Assembly: GCA_002497025.1 (NCBI GenBank)
Contig: DAMG01000099.1
Location: 2,503-26,931 of the forward strand
DNA length: 24,429 bases
Source: Euryarchaeota archaeon UBA126
GTDB lineage: Archaea > Thermoplasmatota > Poseidoniia > Poseidoniales > Thalassarchaeaceae
Reading direction: 5' to 3'
Both the position numbers and the translations under genes were made by a program. Below are positions 8,315 through 15,271 of this stretch, in pieces. Within the stretch, counting starts at the first letter, position 1. Each line of letters opens with the position of its first letter. The notes beneath the pieces are model-generated. The model was not told the origin of the DNA, searched no databases, and saw only the letters and a program-made list of their open reading frames with translations.

Positions 8315-9862
8315 TCAAACTGATTCTCTCAGTTTTGTTGCCCGCTCTTCAAGTGGTTGGCCAACCTCTCTTAGAAGACGTGAACGCAGGGCTTCATGTA
8401 ACCACATTCCACTCTCGAGTTCCAGCATTAAACCGCGAGCGACTAGTGCTTCTGGTGGCTTTCCATTATATCCTGCTGCTAATGCCAATTTTTCCCAGGG
8501 AATGGGTCGGTCAGCTACTGCCAGCAGTGCAAGTAGTTCCCGATGGTCTTCTGGTAGAACATCTAGAATTTCCTCGTCTAGGAATCTGAGCCAATCATCG
8601 TGTAGTGTCTGACCGTATAATTCCAGAAGTTCGACGGCAAGGGGATGACCTCCTGTGGCTCGGTGAATTTCTTCCGCCGGAGCTTCTGATGGTAGGTTAA
8701 TTGAAGCAATCCATTCGACGACTTCCTCCAACGAAAGCCCTGTCAATCTGAGTTCGACGACCCTACCGCGAGTATGTACATCTCGGCGGTCGTAGAATGC
8801 CAAATTAGTTCTGGATACCAGAAGTAATCGCATATTACTCGATTCTGCTACCTGAAGAAGAGCGCCGAACAAATAGTCTCCATCTGAAGCTAGGTTGTGG
8901 ACATCATCCAGTATGACAAGGAAATCGTCACCTCTCCCTCCTCGTTTACCTTCTTCATCTACTAAGTGAGCAATTAGGCGGCGACGATATTGATCGAGAT
9001 CTAGATGTGCTCCAGGCTTCATCGGAAGGCTATCCAAGACCCCGTATGGATCTTGATTGTCCTCATCGGAATTAATTTCCAGCCTATGTAAAAGACTCGT
9101 TGCGATACCTAAGCTACTATCCCATGGCTGACAGGGGTAATACATCACATCGAGTTTAGGGTTTTTTTCTAGGGCTAGTTCAAGCCAATGGCTTGTCAAG
9201 GTGGTTTTTCCACATCCGGCTATACCCGATATAACCGCCATAGATGCATTTCCTGCGAACCATTCGTCTAGTGCAGAAACCTCACTATCTCTTCCATGAA
9301 CCGTACGAGTTTCTGGTGGTCTTGTGTGATATGTCGAGTGAGCCCCTGAGAGTAACTTAAGAGAACCCGGGGCTGGTGATTCATCTGGGTCGGTTCGAAC
9401 GATTGCACCAAATCGAATATCACCGAAGTTGAGTACACCTTCGTGTTGGGCGTGCATCAGTACTTGTAACAGAGTAAGTCCTGTCTCCAAGCGAGAGCCA
9501 GCCTCATCCGCTCGTACCTCTAGGAGATTCCCGTTACGTTCTCGTAACAGTACCTTGGTGGATCGTAGTTCTGGTAATCTATGTTGTATATTGTCTCGAC
9601 CTTCTTCTGTCAATTGCCAAGTCTTCTGTCTACGCTCATCTCCTCGAACTACTCGAGTGTGTTCACTTACCATCCCATCAGTTGCCAATTCACGCATTGT
9701 TCGTGAGACATTAGGAGGGTGAAGTGCACAAATTTCAGCTATGCCTGGCCTAGTAACTTCACGACTTACCAAATAGTGATCTGCCTGATGGTCCTGTTCC
9801 CAAAGATGTAACAAAATGCGGTCAGCGACAGCGATGTTGACCTTACTTGAGGGAGGCCCCAT
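8315..9862 (-). CDS. Winged-helix STAND-type P-loop ATPase (NB-ARC/AAA-like)
   Basis: About 515 residues. The N-terminal part (about 10-100) reads as a MarR/IclR-like winged helix (AEICALHPPNVSRTMRELA recognition region, then a TWQLTEEGRD wing). After a linker, a VHGRDSEVSALDEWF box leads into a STAND NTPase: Walker A GIAGCGKTT at 213-221, Walker B FLVILDD at about 314-320, and a LLLVSRTN sensor region, followed by helical and winged-helix-like segments (GGHPLAVELLELYG; MWLHEALRSRLL). STAND proteins are signal-transducing switches, often transcription regulators such as MalT; no clear C-terminal sensor repeat is visible. The ATG at 9862 with GGAGGAT upstream is preferred over the TTG at 9880. 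It starts 4 bp after the S15 peptidase stop, so the two are probably co-translated. Confidence 0.85.
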   Translation of the reverse strand: MGPPSSKVNIAVADRILLHLWEQDHQADHYLVSREVTRPGIAEICALHPPNVSRTMRELATDGMVSEHTRVVRGDERRQKTWQLTEEGRDNIQHRLPELRSTKVLLRERNGNLLEVRADEAGSRLETGLTLLQVLMHAQHEGVLNFGDIRFGAIVRTDPDESPAPGSLKLLSGAHSTYHTRPPETRTVHGRDSEVSALDEWFAGNASMAVISGIAGCGKTTLTSHWLELALEKNPKLDVMYYPCQPWDSSLGIATSLLHRLEINSDEDNQDPYGVLDSLPMKPGAHLDLDQYRRRLIAHLVDEEGKRGGRGDDFLVILDDVHNLASDGDYLFGALLQVAESSNMRLLLVSRTNLAFYDRRDVHTRGRVVELRLTGLSLEEVVEWIASINLPSEAPAEEIHRATGGHPLAVELLELYGQTLHDDWLRFLDEEILDVLPEDHRELLALLAVADRPIPWEKLALAAGYNGKPPEALVARGLMLELESGMWLHEALRSRLLREVGQPLEERATKLRESV

Positions 9863-9866
9863 TGGA

Positions 9867-11690
9867 TTAATCCTCCACAACGCATTGAGGGTAGGGGTCG
9901 GTCATCATAGGTGGCATAAACAAATCATCGCAACCGCGATTAACAGTTGAAAGAGAAAGTATGCTAGTTGCGCCTACACCAACGGTTACTGATTGCATAG
10001 ATACTGGACTTGGGATGTAGTCCTCACCGGTTTGAGTGATAATGAGATGAATTCCGTCGCCGGCAGGAATCAATACATCCATTCCGAAGAATTCCATCTT
10101 TGCATTAACAGTTTCTCCAGGTCCAAGCACTTCTCCATCTTTTCCGCCGGCATGGAATCGAAGATCCATTACTGCGTGACCGAGATGCATGTCATTGCTA
10201 GCCTGAACCATCTCGACGAATAGATGGCCACTAGTAGAGAATGCGGACACGGTTGCATCTACGTGGAAGGTTGGTGTCCCTACTATTCGAGTGTCCTCTT
10301 CGAATTCTGGACATTCGATTCTCATGAATGAACTAGACGAAATTGTCTCTCCTCCACCGATTATATTGCATTCATCCATTCCAAATCGAATCCAGTCTTG
10401 GTTGGCTGGTGGATATGTCTCTTCTACCCTCCAGCCACCCATATTGTCCTGAACCTCTGCAATCAATCTCGGCTGTGGCCCTTTTTCCAAGAGATAGTAA
10501 TCGAACCATTCCAGTAAATCATCAGCCCAGTCCCATCTCAAAGTGAATGGGAAGGCTTCCCCACCGCGGCCGCTTGAAAGCCCTTGATGTCCGCTCATTC
10601 GGTCGGGATAATCATGCCCCCATTGACCGTAAAGCCCCTTTACTTCGAAGCCGGCATCTTCCATCATACGATGTACAGGGAAGGCCATGTGAGGGTCTAC
10701 GTTCCAATCTTGCAAACCATGAATGATGTATACAGATCCCTTGTAATTTTGAATCGCTCGCTCAAGGAAGTGCCGTTCTTCCCAATAATCCGAACCTAAC
10801 CAAGCCAAGTTATCTCCCGTAACGTAGGCTAATGGTCCAGCGTAGTAGCCTTCGACATAACCTTCGCATGCATTTTCAATATCTCCTGAGTCTCCATCTA
10901 GTCCAAAACTGCCGTATACTCCGTTGTGCATTATGGCTCCTCTAGCTTCCATGCTGCCATTACGCCACATGAGGTCCTGTACTCCAATAAGTCCTGACAT
11001 AGGAACGATGGTTTTCAGATAATCAGAACCCATCGCTGCAGCCTCCCATGGAGTTGAGCCGTCGTAGGATTTACCGATTATTCCGACAGCACCATTCGAA
11101 AATGGGGCGCTTCCTAGATATTCGACGGCGGCGTGTATACCCTCCTGCTCATCTAGGCCCATTAGATCCATGCAATGATTAGAGTTGCCGGTACCAAATA
11201 CGCTAACCTGAGCAACCCCATATCCGTGTGGAACGTAGTTCTCGATTAAGAATCGACCTAGACGATTCGCGGGAGTTAGTGCATCGACATCCCCATCGTC
11301 ATAATATGGGCCAATTTCAGCGATTACGGGTACTTTGCATTCTTCAGGAAGTTCTGTTGCATCGTAATCGCAGCCTTCTATCTGAGGGAGCCAAAGTCCG
11401 AGATGCACCTCTGCACCGCCGGTTACACCTGCTCCTCCGTCAGCGGTTGTAATTGTTGGAACAGAGACGTAAATCGAACGTACGATGTCGATTCCATATG
11501 TTCCATTCCAGGATACTCGACTGAATACATCACTGTTATCATAAACCAAATTTTCCCGTTCTTCAACGGAAGGAAGCCAATGTTCAGAGTCTTCCGAATC
11601 TCCAATATTTATGCCATCACCAAAACAACCTGACAACATTGGGGCTGTGAATAACAGCGCCAATAGAAGACTGGTGGTGGGTCGAGACAC
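9867..11690 (-). CDS. Lipoprotein S15-type peptidase (CocE/Xaa-Pro dipeptidyl-peptidase family)
   Basis: A 607-residue exported alpha/beta hydrolase. Residues 1-22 form a lipoprotein signal peptide with lipobox LSGC (C22), so the enzyme should be tethered outside the cell. The catalytic triad can be read as S208 in GKSYDG, D328 in HGLQDWNV and H359 in GQWGHDYP; the oxyanion-side FGTGNS motif is present. The C-terminal third (about 440-590) matches the jelly-roll domain of the family (TPTFHVDATVSAFS). Relatives cleave Xaa-Pro dipeptides or esters; peptide scavenging fits a marine heterotroph, but the substrate is not proven. The start is the GTG at 11690, which places the signal peptide exactly at the N-terminus; no clear ribosome-binding site is seen. 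Confidence 0.9.
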   Translation of the reverse strand: MSRPTTSLLLALLFTAPMLSGCFGDGINIGDSEDSEHWLPSVEERENLVYDNSDVFSRVSWNGTYGIDIVRSIYVSVPTITTADGGAGVTGGAEVHLGLWLPQIEGCDYDATELPEECKVPVIAEIGPYYDDGDVDALTPANRLGRFLIENYVPHGYGVAQVSVFGTGNSNHCMDLMGLDEQEGIHAAVEYLGSAPFSNGAVGIIGKSYDGSTPWEAAAMGSDYLKTIVPMSGLIGVQDLMWRNGSMEARGAIMHNGVYGSFGLDGDSGDIENACEGYVEGYYAGPLAYVTGDNLAWLGSDYWEERHFLERAIQNYKGSVYIIHGLQDWNVDPHMAFPVHRMMEDAGFEVKGLYGQWGHDYPDRMSGHQGLSSGRGGEAFPFTLRWDWADDLLEWFDYYLLEKGPQPRLIAEVQDNMGGWRVEETYPPANQDWIRFGMDECNIIGGGETISSSSFMRIECPEFEEDTRIVGTPTFHVDATVSAFSTSGHLFVEMVQASNDMHLGHAVMDLRFHAGGKDGEVLGPGETVNAKMEFFGMDVLIPAGDGIHLIITQTGEDYIPSPVSMQSVTVGVGATSILSLSTVNRGCDDLFMPPMMTDPYPQCVVED

Positions 11691-11704
11691 GCGCTACGCG
11701 CGTG
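11688..11704. repeat. Inverted repeat over the S15 peptidase start codon
   Basis: CACGCG (11688-11693) and CGCGTG (11699-11704) are perfect complements separated by five bases. The left arm includes the GTG start codon of the peptidase gene. It could be an RNA hairpin hiding the start or an operator; the arms are short and GC-rich, so chance is possible. Confidence 0.45.
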
Positions 11705-11824
11705 CTCAACTACTCAAGAGAGTTCTGACGCATAGTGCGAAGGAAAAAGGACAAAAATGGAGAAATACGATTTTGAATAGGCCGTATCGAAGGGTTTGAT
11801 GAGGGGCGCCGACTCGGTGCTTAC

Positions 11825-13327
11825 ATGGATGCTTACGATGAGTTACTTGAACGTCTGAAGAACATTGACTTAATTTCACAAATAGGTAGTTTACTCGGTT
11901 GGGATCAAGAAGTATTGATGCCCCCAAAAGCTGCTGCGCTCAGAGCAGAACAATTGGCTTGGATGTCAAAAACGGGACACGAATCTACAACTAATCCTAG
12001 AATTGGAGAATTACTCACTGAGTTGGAGGGCCGCGACAATCTAAATGATGTGCAAGTAGCCAACGTTCGGCTGGCGCGTGACTCGTATGATAAAGCCACA
12101 AAACTACCAACTGAATTCGTCGAAGAGATGGCAAAGCACAAATCCCAATCTCTGATATCTTGGCAGAAGGCTAGAGCAGAGGACGATTTCTCGATTTTTC
12201 GAGACGACCTTGCAAAAATGGTTGACTTGGCTCGACAAAAAGCCGACTATTTGGGATATGAGGAACTTCGATACGATGCTCTTTTGGATATCTATGAATC
12301 CGGTCTCAGTGTGTCACGTGTCGATCCCTTATTCGCTGGATTAAGAGAGAATGTTGCACCCCTTGTAAAGGCGGTCGTTGAACGAGGGGAGCGCCCAGAA
12401 ATGAGTTTCATCGAGAACAATTCTTGGAGTCAGTCAGGGCAAGAAGCTCTTTCGCAATCTGTCTCTGAAGCCCTTGGCTTCGACTTTGCTGCGGGACGTC
12501 GTGATGCATCTACCCACCCGTTCTGTGGTGGCCCAAATCCTGACGATGTACGTTGGACTACTCGGTATTCGGAGAGTGATCCATTTGGGTCGCTATACGG
12601 ATCAATGCACGAGACGGGGCATGGTCTGTATGAACAAGGTAGGCCGCGTAACCTAGACTTCCAACCTGCTGGACAGGCTAATGGACTGGGTGTACATGAA
12701 AGTCAAAGTAGACTATTCGAGAATCAAGTTGGTCGTAGCAGGGAATTCTGTGAATGGGTATTGCCGATTTGGAAGGAAAACTTCCCAGAAAATATGGATG
12801 GGGTTAGTGCAGAAGATCTTTGGAGGGCTGTTAATCTAGTCGAGCCTAGTTTGATTCGTGTAGAAGCTGACGAGGCTACCTACAATCTTCACATAATGAT
12901 TCGATATGAAGTCGAGAAGAGGTTAATCGCAGGTGAAATAGAAGTCGACGACCTCCCTGATGTTTGGGACGATATGTATGAAGAATTCCTAGGAATCAGG
13001 GCACCGAATCGAACTCTCGGAGTTCTACAAGACATACACTGGTCTATGGGTGCCTTCGGGTATTTCCCGACCTATACGCTCGGAAACCTCTACGCAGCTC
13101 AACTTCTTGCCAAGGCACGAGAAGATCTTCCAGATCATGATGAGGAAATCCGCAACGGAGACTTCGCGCCGATTCTGGACTGGATGCGTGCGCGCGTGCA
13201 CGCGCGAGGGAGTATCCTTGAGCCAGCCGCCTTAATTGAGGAGGCGACCGGTTCGCCGCCATCTCCAGATGCATTCGTAGAATATCTCCGCGATAAGGTC
13301 GAGCGACTCTATGGATTGACCACATAG
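11825..13327 (+). CDS. Metallocarboxypeptidase, M32 (carboxypeptidase Taq) family
   Basis: A 500-residue zinc carboxypeptidase, the usual family length. All M32 signature motifs are present in order: HPF (231-233), DVRWT (DxRxT, 241-245), HETGH with ligands H262, E263 and H266, HES (291-293) with E292 as third ligand, IRVEADE (I/VRxxAD), and GVLQDIHW (GxxQDxHW). It trims C-terminal residues from peptides in the cytoplasm. The ATG at 11825 lacks a strong ribosome-binding site. It is divergent from the S15 peptidase across 134 bp, so the two peptide-degrading enzymes sit back to back. Confidence 0.96.
   Translation: MDAYDELLERLKNIDLISQIGSLLGWDQEVLMPPKAAALRAEQLAWMSKTGHESTTNPRIGELLTELEGRDNLNDVQVANVRLARDSYDKATKLPTEFVEEMAKHKSQSLISWQKARAEDDFSIFRDDLAKMVDLARQKADYLGYEELRYDALLDIYESGLSVSRVDPLFAGLRENVAPLVKAVVERGERPEMSFIENNSWSQSGQEALSQSVSEALGFDFAAGRRDASTHPFCGGPNPDDVRWTTRYSESDPFGSLYGSMHETGHGLYEQGRPRNLDFQPAGQANGLGVHESQSRLFENQVGRSREFCEWVLPIWKENFPENMDGVSAEDLWRAVNLVEPSLIRVEADEATYNLHIMIRYEVEKRLIAGEIEVDDLPDVWDDMYEEFLGIRAPNRTLGVLQDIHWSMGAFGYFPTYTLGNLYAAQLLAKAREDLPDHDEEIRNGDFAPILDWMRARVHARGSILEPAALIEEATGSPPSPDAFVEYLRDKVERLYGLTT
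13191..13206. repeat. Perfect 16-bp GC palindrome inside the M32 gene
   Basis: CGCGCGTGCACGCGCG is an exact palindrome in the 3' part of the carboxypeptidase gene (encoding part of RARVHARG). Its alternating purine-pyrimidine composition stands out from the surrounding sequence. It may be a protein-binding or methylation site, or simply a product of arginine codon choice. Confidence 0.5.
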
Positions 13328-13366
13328 ACACAAAACTACGATATTTGGCAGTCGAGTAGCGGCTTT

Positions 13367-14410
13367 GTGACCGGACTTTCGCTTGAGGCTATCTCGTCCT
13401 ATGTACGAGACCTTTCTAGCTCCTGTTCCGCAGTTAGACTAATTGGGGATTCACTATTTGCAGGCTCACACGATGGATCACTTGTTTCCTGGGATTCTTC
13501 CAGTGGAGTTGAGAACTGGAGAATTTCGATTGCCGGCCCAATTTCTGACATCTCTTTAGATTCAGACATCATCTATGTCACAGCCTCTGATTCCCTTCAT
13601 GCAGTTGACCAGGAGGAGGGTTCGCTTCTTTGGAGTAAACAATTGGAAGGAGCGAGCGATTACGTTTTAGCAGGAGATGGAATTGTTTGGGCCACCTCCT
13701 CAGTATACGAATTAGAGGTCGCCGACTTCATCGAAGCAACCATTTGGAAATTTGATCATTCAGGGAATGAATTAGAGCGATGGGTAATGGCTGAACGGCC
13801 TTGGCATATTGCTTCAGATGGTTCAGGGGGGATTATTCTAGGATTGGGCCGACCGAGATGCGGTTACGTCAGAGTAAGTCCTAAATTAGGTTTGGAACAT
13901 ATCCAACTACCATCAAACAGTCCAGTTACTTGTGGTTCTGTAAATGATACAGAACCGATTTTTGGACACGCTGATGGCTCAGTAAGTACATTTGAGGATT
14001 CAATACTTGAGGAGGGGTCATTGGTAACTTCAATTGCATTGGGCCCCTATGGTTGGATCTCTGGTCACGAAGATGGTAGCATCTCAATGAAAACCAAATC
14101 TGAAACTCTTCCTGGATCGATTGATTGCGTAGAAATTGTCGAAACTATTGGCTGGGCATCTTCATTTGATGGTATGAATGTGCAGATAATGATCCTAGGC
14201 GAAGAAGCGAATACAATATTCCATGATTCTAGATTACGTCAGATGGATTCCTCTTCCAATGGAATAGTACTCGGTGATGACCAGGGAAGAGTCTACTTTG
14301 TTGAATCTGAAATTATGCAGAGAAGAATAAATTCACAGCTAGAAGAACCGGAAAATGATTCGAAGAATTCTGATCTTAGAGCACGTCTAAGGATGTTAAG
14401 AAATCGATAA
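13367..14410 (+). CDS. Cytoplasmic beta-propeller (PQQ/WD40-like repeat) protein
   Basis: A 347-residue protein made of repeated blade-like units: FAGSHDGSLVSWDSSSGVENW, then LHAVDQEEGSLLWSKQ, IWKFDHSGNELERW, GHADGSVSTFED, GHEDGSISMK and LGDDQGRVYFVES. The S/T-D-G-S-h and G-x-x-x-W pattern is that of PQQ-like or WD40 propellers, usually protein-interaction platforms. No signal peptide or membrane segment is seen. The C-terminus is a charged tail (EEPENDSKNSDLRARLRMLRNR). The GTG at 13367 has no ribosome-binding site but ATATTT lies about 23 bp upstream (13341-13346), so a leaderless message is likely. The gene ends about 105 bp before the candidate ncRNA. Specific role unknown. Confidence 0.82.
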   Translation: MTGLSLEAISSYVRDLSSSCSAVRLIGDSLFAGSHDGSLVSWDSSSGVENWRISIAGPISDISLDSDIIYVTASDSLHAVDQEEGSLLWSKQLEGASDYVLAGDGIVWATSSVYELEVADFIEATIWKFDHSGNELERWVMAERPWHIASDGSGGIILGLGRPRCGYVRVSPKLGLEHIQLPSNSPVTCGSVNDTEPIFGHADGSVSTFEDSILEEGSLVTSIALGPYGWISGHEDGSISMKTKSETLPGSIDCVEIVETIGWASSFDGMNVQIMILGEEANTIFHDSRLRQMDSSSNGIVLGDDQGRVYFVESEIMQRRINSQLEEPENDSKNSDLRARLRMLRNR

Positions 14411-14480
14411 TCCCCGGCCTGGAGTGCAGTGGAAATTAACACCCTATAACCCCTATTTCCGGTCCACAGTACCTCATTTA

Positions 14481-14496
14481 GCGAAAGGTTTATGGA
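14481..14496 (+). promoter_or_regulatory. BRE/TATA promoter for the candidate ncRNA
   Basis: GCGAAAGGTTTATGGA combines a BRE-like CGAAA with a TTTATG TATA core, the classic archaeal arrangement. It lies about 70 bp after the stop of the propeller gene and predicts transcription starting near 14515-14519, exactly where the structured block begins. Confidence 0.6.
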
Positions 14497-14515
14497 CTCC
14501 CGACGTTCAGACCAA

Positions 14516-15198
14516 AGATGCCGCTCTGGGAGAGTGGTGTGGTGCGAGCTTCGGCAAACACCGCGGGCCACAGAACCGAACCCCGAACTCGGGGTGGTAG
14601 AACCGGAATCCGTAAGGAGACCGGGGATGATCGAACTTGGCACTTGGGTCAAGGGAGATACGGTCGAACTGAGGTGGGAAAAACCGGACGAAAGAAAGGG
14701 GAAAGAAGCCACAGGGAAAGTTGGGGAAAACACAACCGCACTGCTTAGGCAGGGAAAACGCATACCGTGCCGACTAACTAGACCGTGAGTGCATAAGCAA
14801 AGAGCGAGAGAACCAGAGATGGGGAAAGCTTGAGGCAAATCTGTGGGGAACAAAGGAAGACAAAAACCGGACGTAAGGAAGGGGAAAAGAAACCTAAGGG
14901 AAACACAGCGGGAACAAGAGCGCGGAGACGCGTGGAGGACCGGCACTCATTCCAAAGAACAAACCGGTGAGAGCCGGGGAGGGAAATGGAAACGCGGAAA
15001 CGGGGAGCGATCCTCGAAGAAGCGGGAAACGACGAAAAGGCTCCTCGGAGCAATGTAGTCATCTACCCGGGAAAAAAAGGGCGCAAGCCCGGATGGAACC
15101 GGACCCTGCGGAGATAGCAGGGGGGGATGCTCCCCCATGTGCAGAACCCCCTGCTGCTCCCACCTTGTACCAAAGTACGGCTGAGCCCCATTCCATCT
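14516..15198 (+). ncRNA. Candidate large structured non-coding RNA (about 680 nt), unidentified
   Basis: No plausible protein spans this stretch, while base composition changes sharply: in 14821-14940 only 27 of 120 bases are pyrimidines and only 8 are T. Many perfect hairpins are visible, several with stable tetraloops: C-UUCG-G at 14548-14555 (within GGTGT/ACACC 14536-14562); CCCCG/CGGGG 14581-14594; CCGG plus UCC-GUAA-GGA 14603-14624; CUGC-UUAG-GCAG 14741-14752; CGCG-GAGA-CGCG 14921-14932; a 9-bp stem with one A-A mismatch 14940-14977; GCUC-CUCG-GAGC 15040-15051; GUAG/CUAC 15055-15066; GGGC-GCAA-GCCC 15079-15090; GUAC/GUAC 15167-15178. A 6-bp long-range helix joins 14660-14665 to 14781-14786. 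It follows its own promoter and converges with fumarase. I do not recognise the family: no SRP RNA S-domain or rRNA is seen, and RNase P RNA core motifs could not be placed convincingly. The 3' end is estimated. Confidence 0.65.
14679..14884 (+). repeat. Duplicated module within the candidate ncRNA
   Basis: A 23-nt stretch at 14679-14701 recurs at 14862-14884 with two differences: both start AAAAACCGGACG, followed by a seven-base variable piece (AAAGAAA or TAAGGAA) and GGGG, then A-rich sequence. The offset is 183 nt. This suggests the RNA has two related domains or two copies of a protein-binding module. Confidence 0.6.
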
Positions 15199-15271
15199 AA
15201 TTATCAATCATTACGGAGTATTTCTCCCCTTAAAGTTGGATTTTAGGTGTTACGAACAATATCCATTCGGA

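Noticed and set aside
14293..14946. 217-residue minus-strand ORF across the ncRNA region (also several shorter ORFs on both strands at 14492-15207)
   Set aside because: The translations are low-complexity (S/F/P/L-rich or K/G/E/R-rich), have no recognisable domain, overlap each other and the end of the propeller gene, and are explained by the purine bias of the plus strand.
14516..15198. RNase P RNA or SRP RNA as the identity of the structured block
   Set aside because: Short fragments such as CACAGAACC and GGGAAAG recall RNase P motifs, but their order and spacing do not fit, and the block is much longer. The SRP S-domain GGAAG/GCAGCC core is absent. Not excluded without a covariance-model search.
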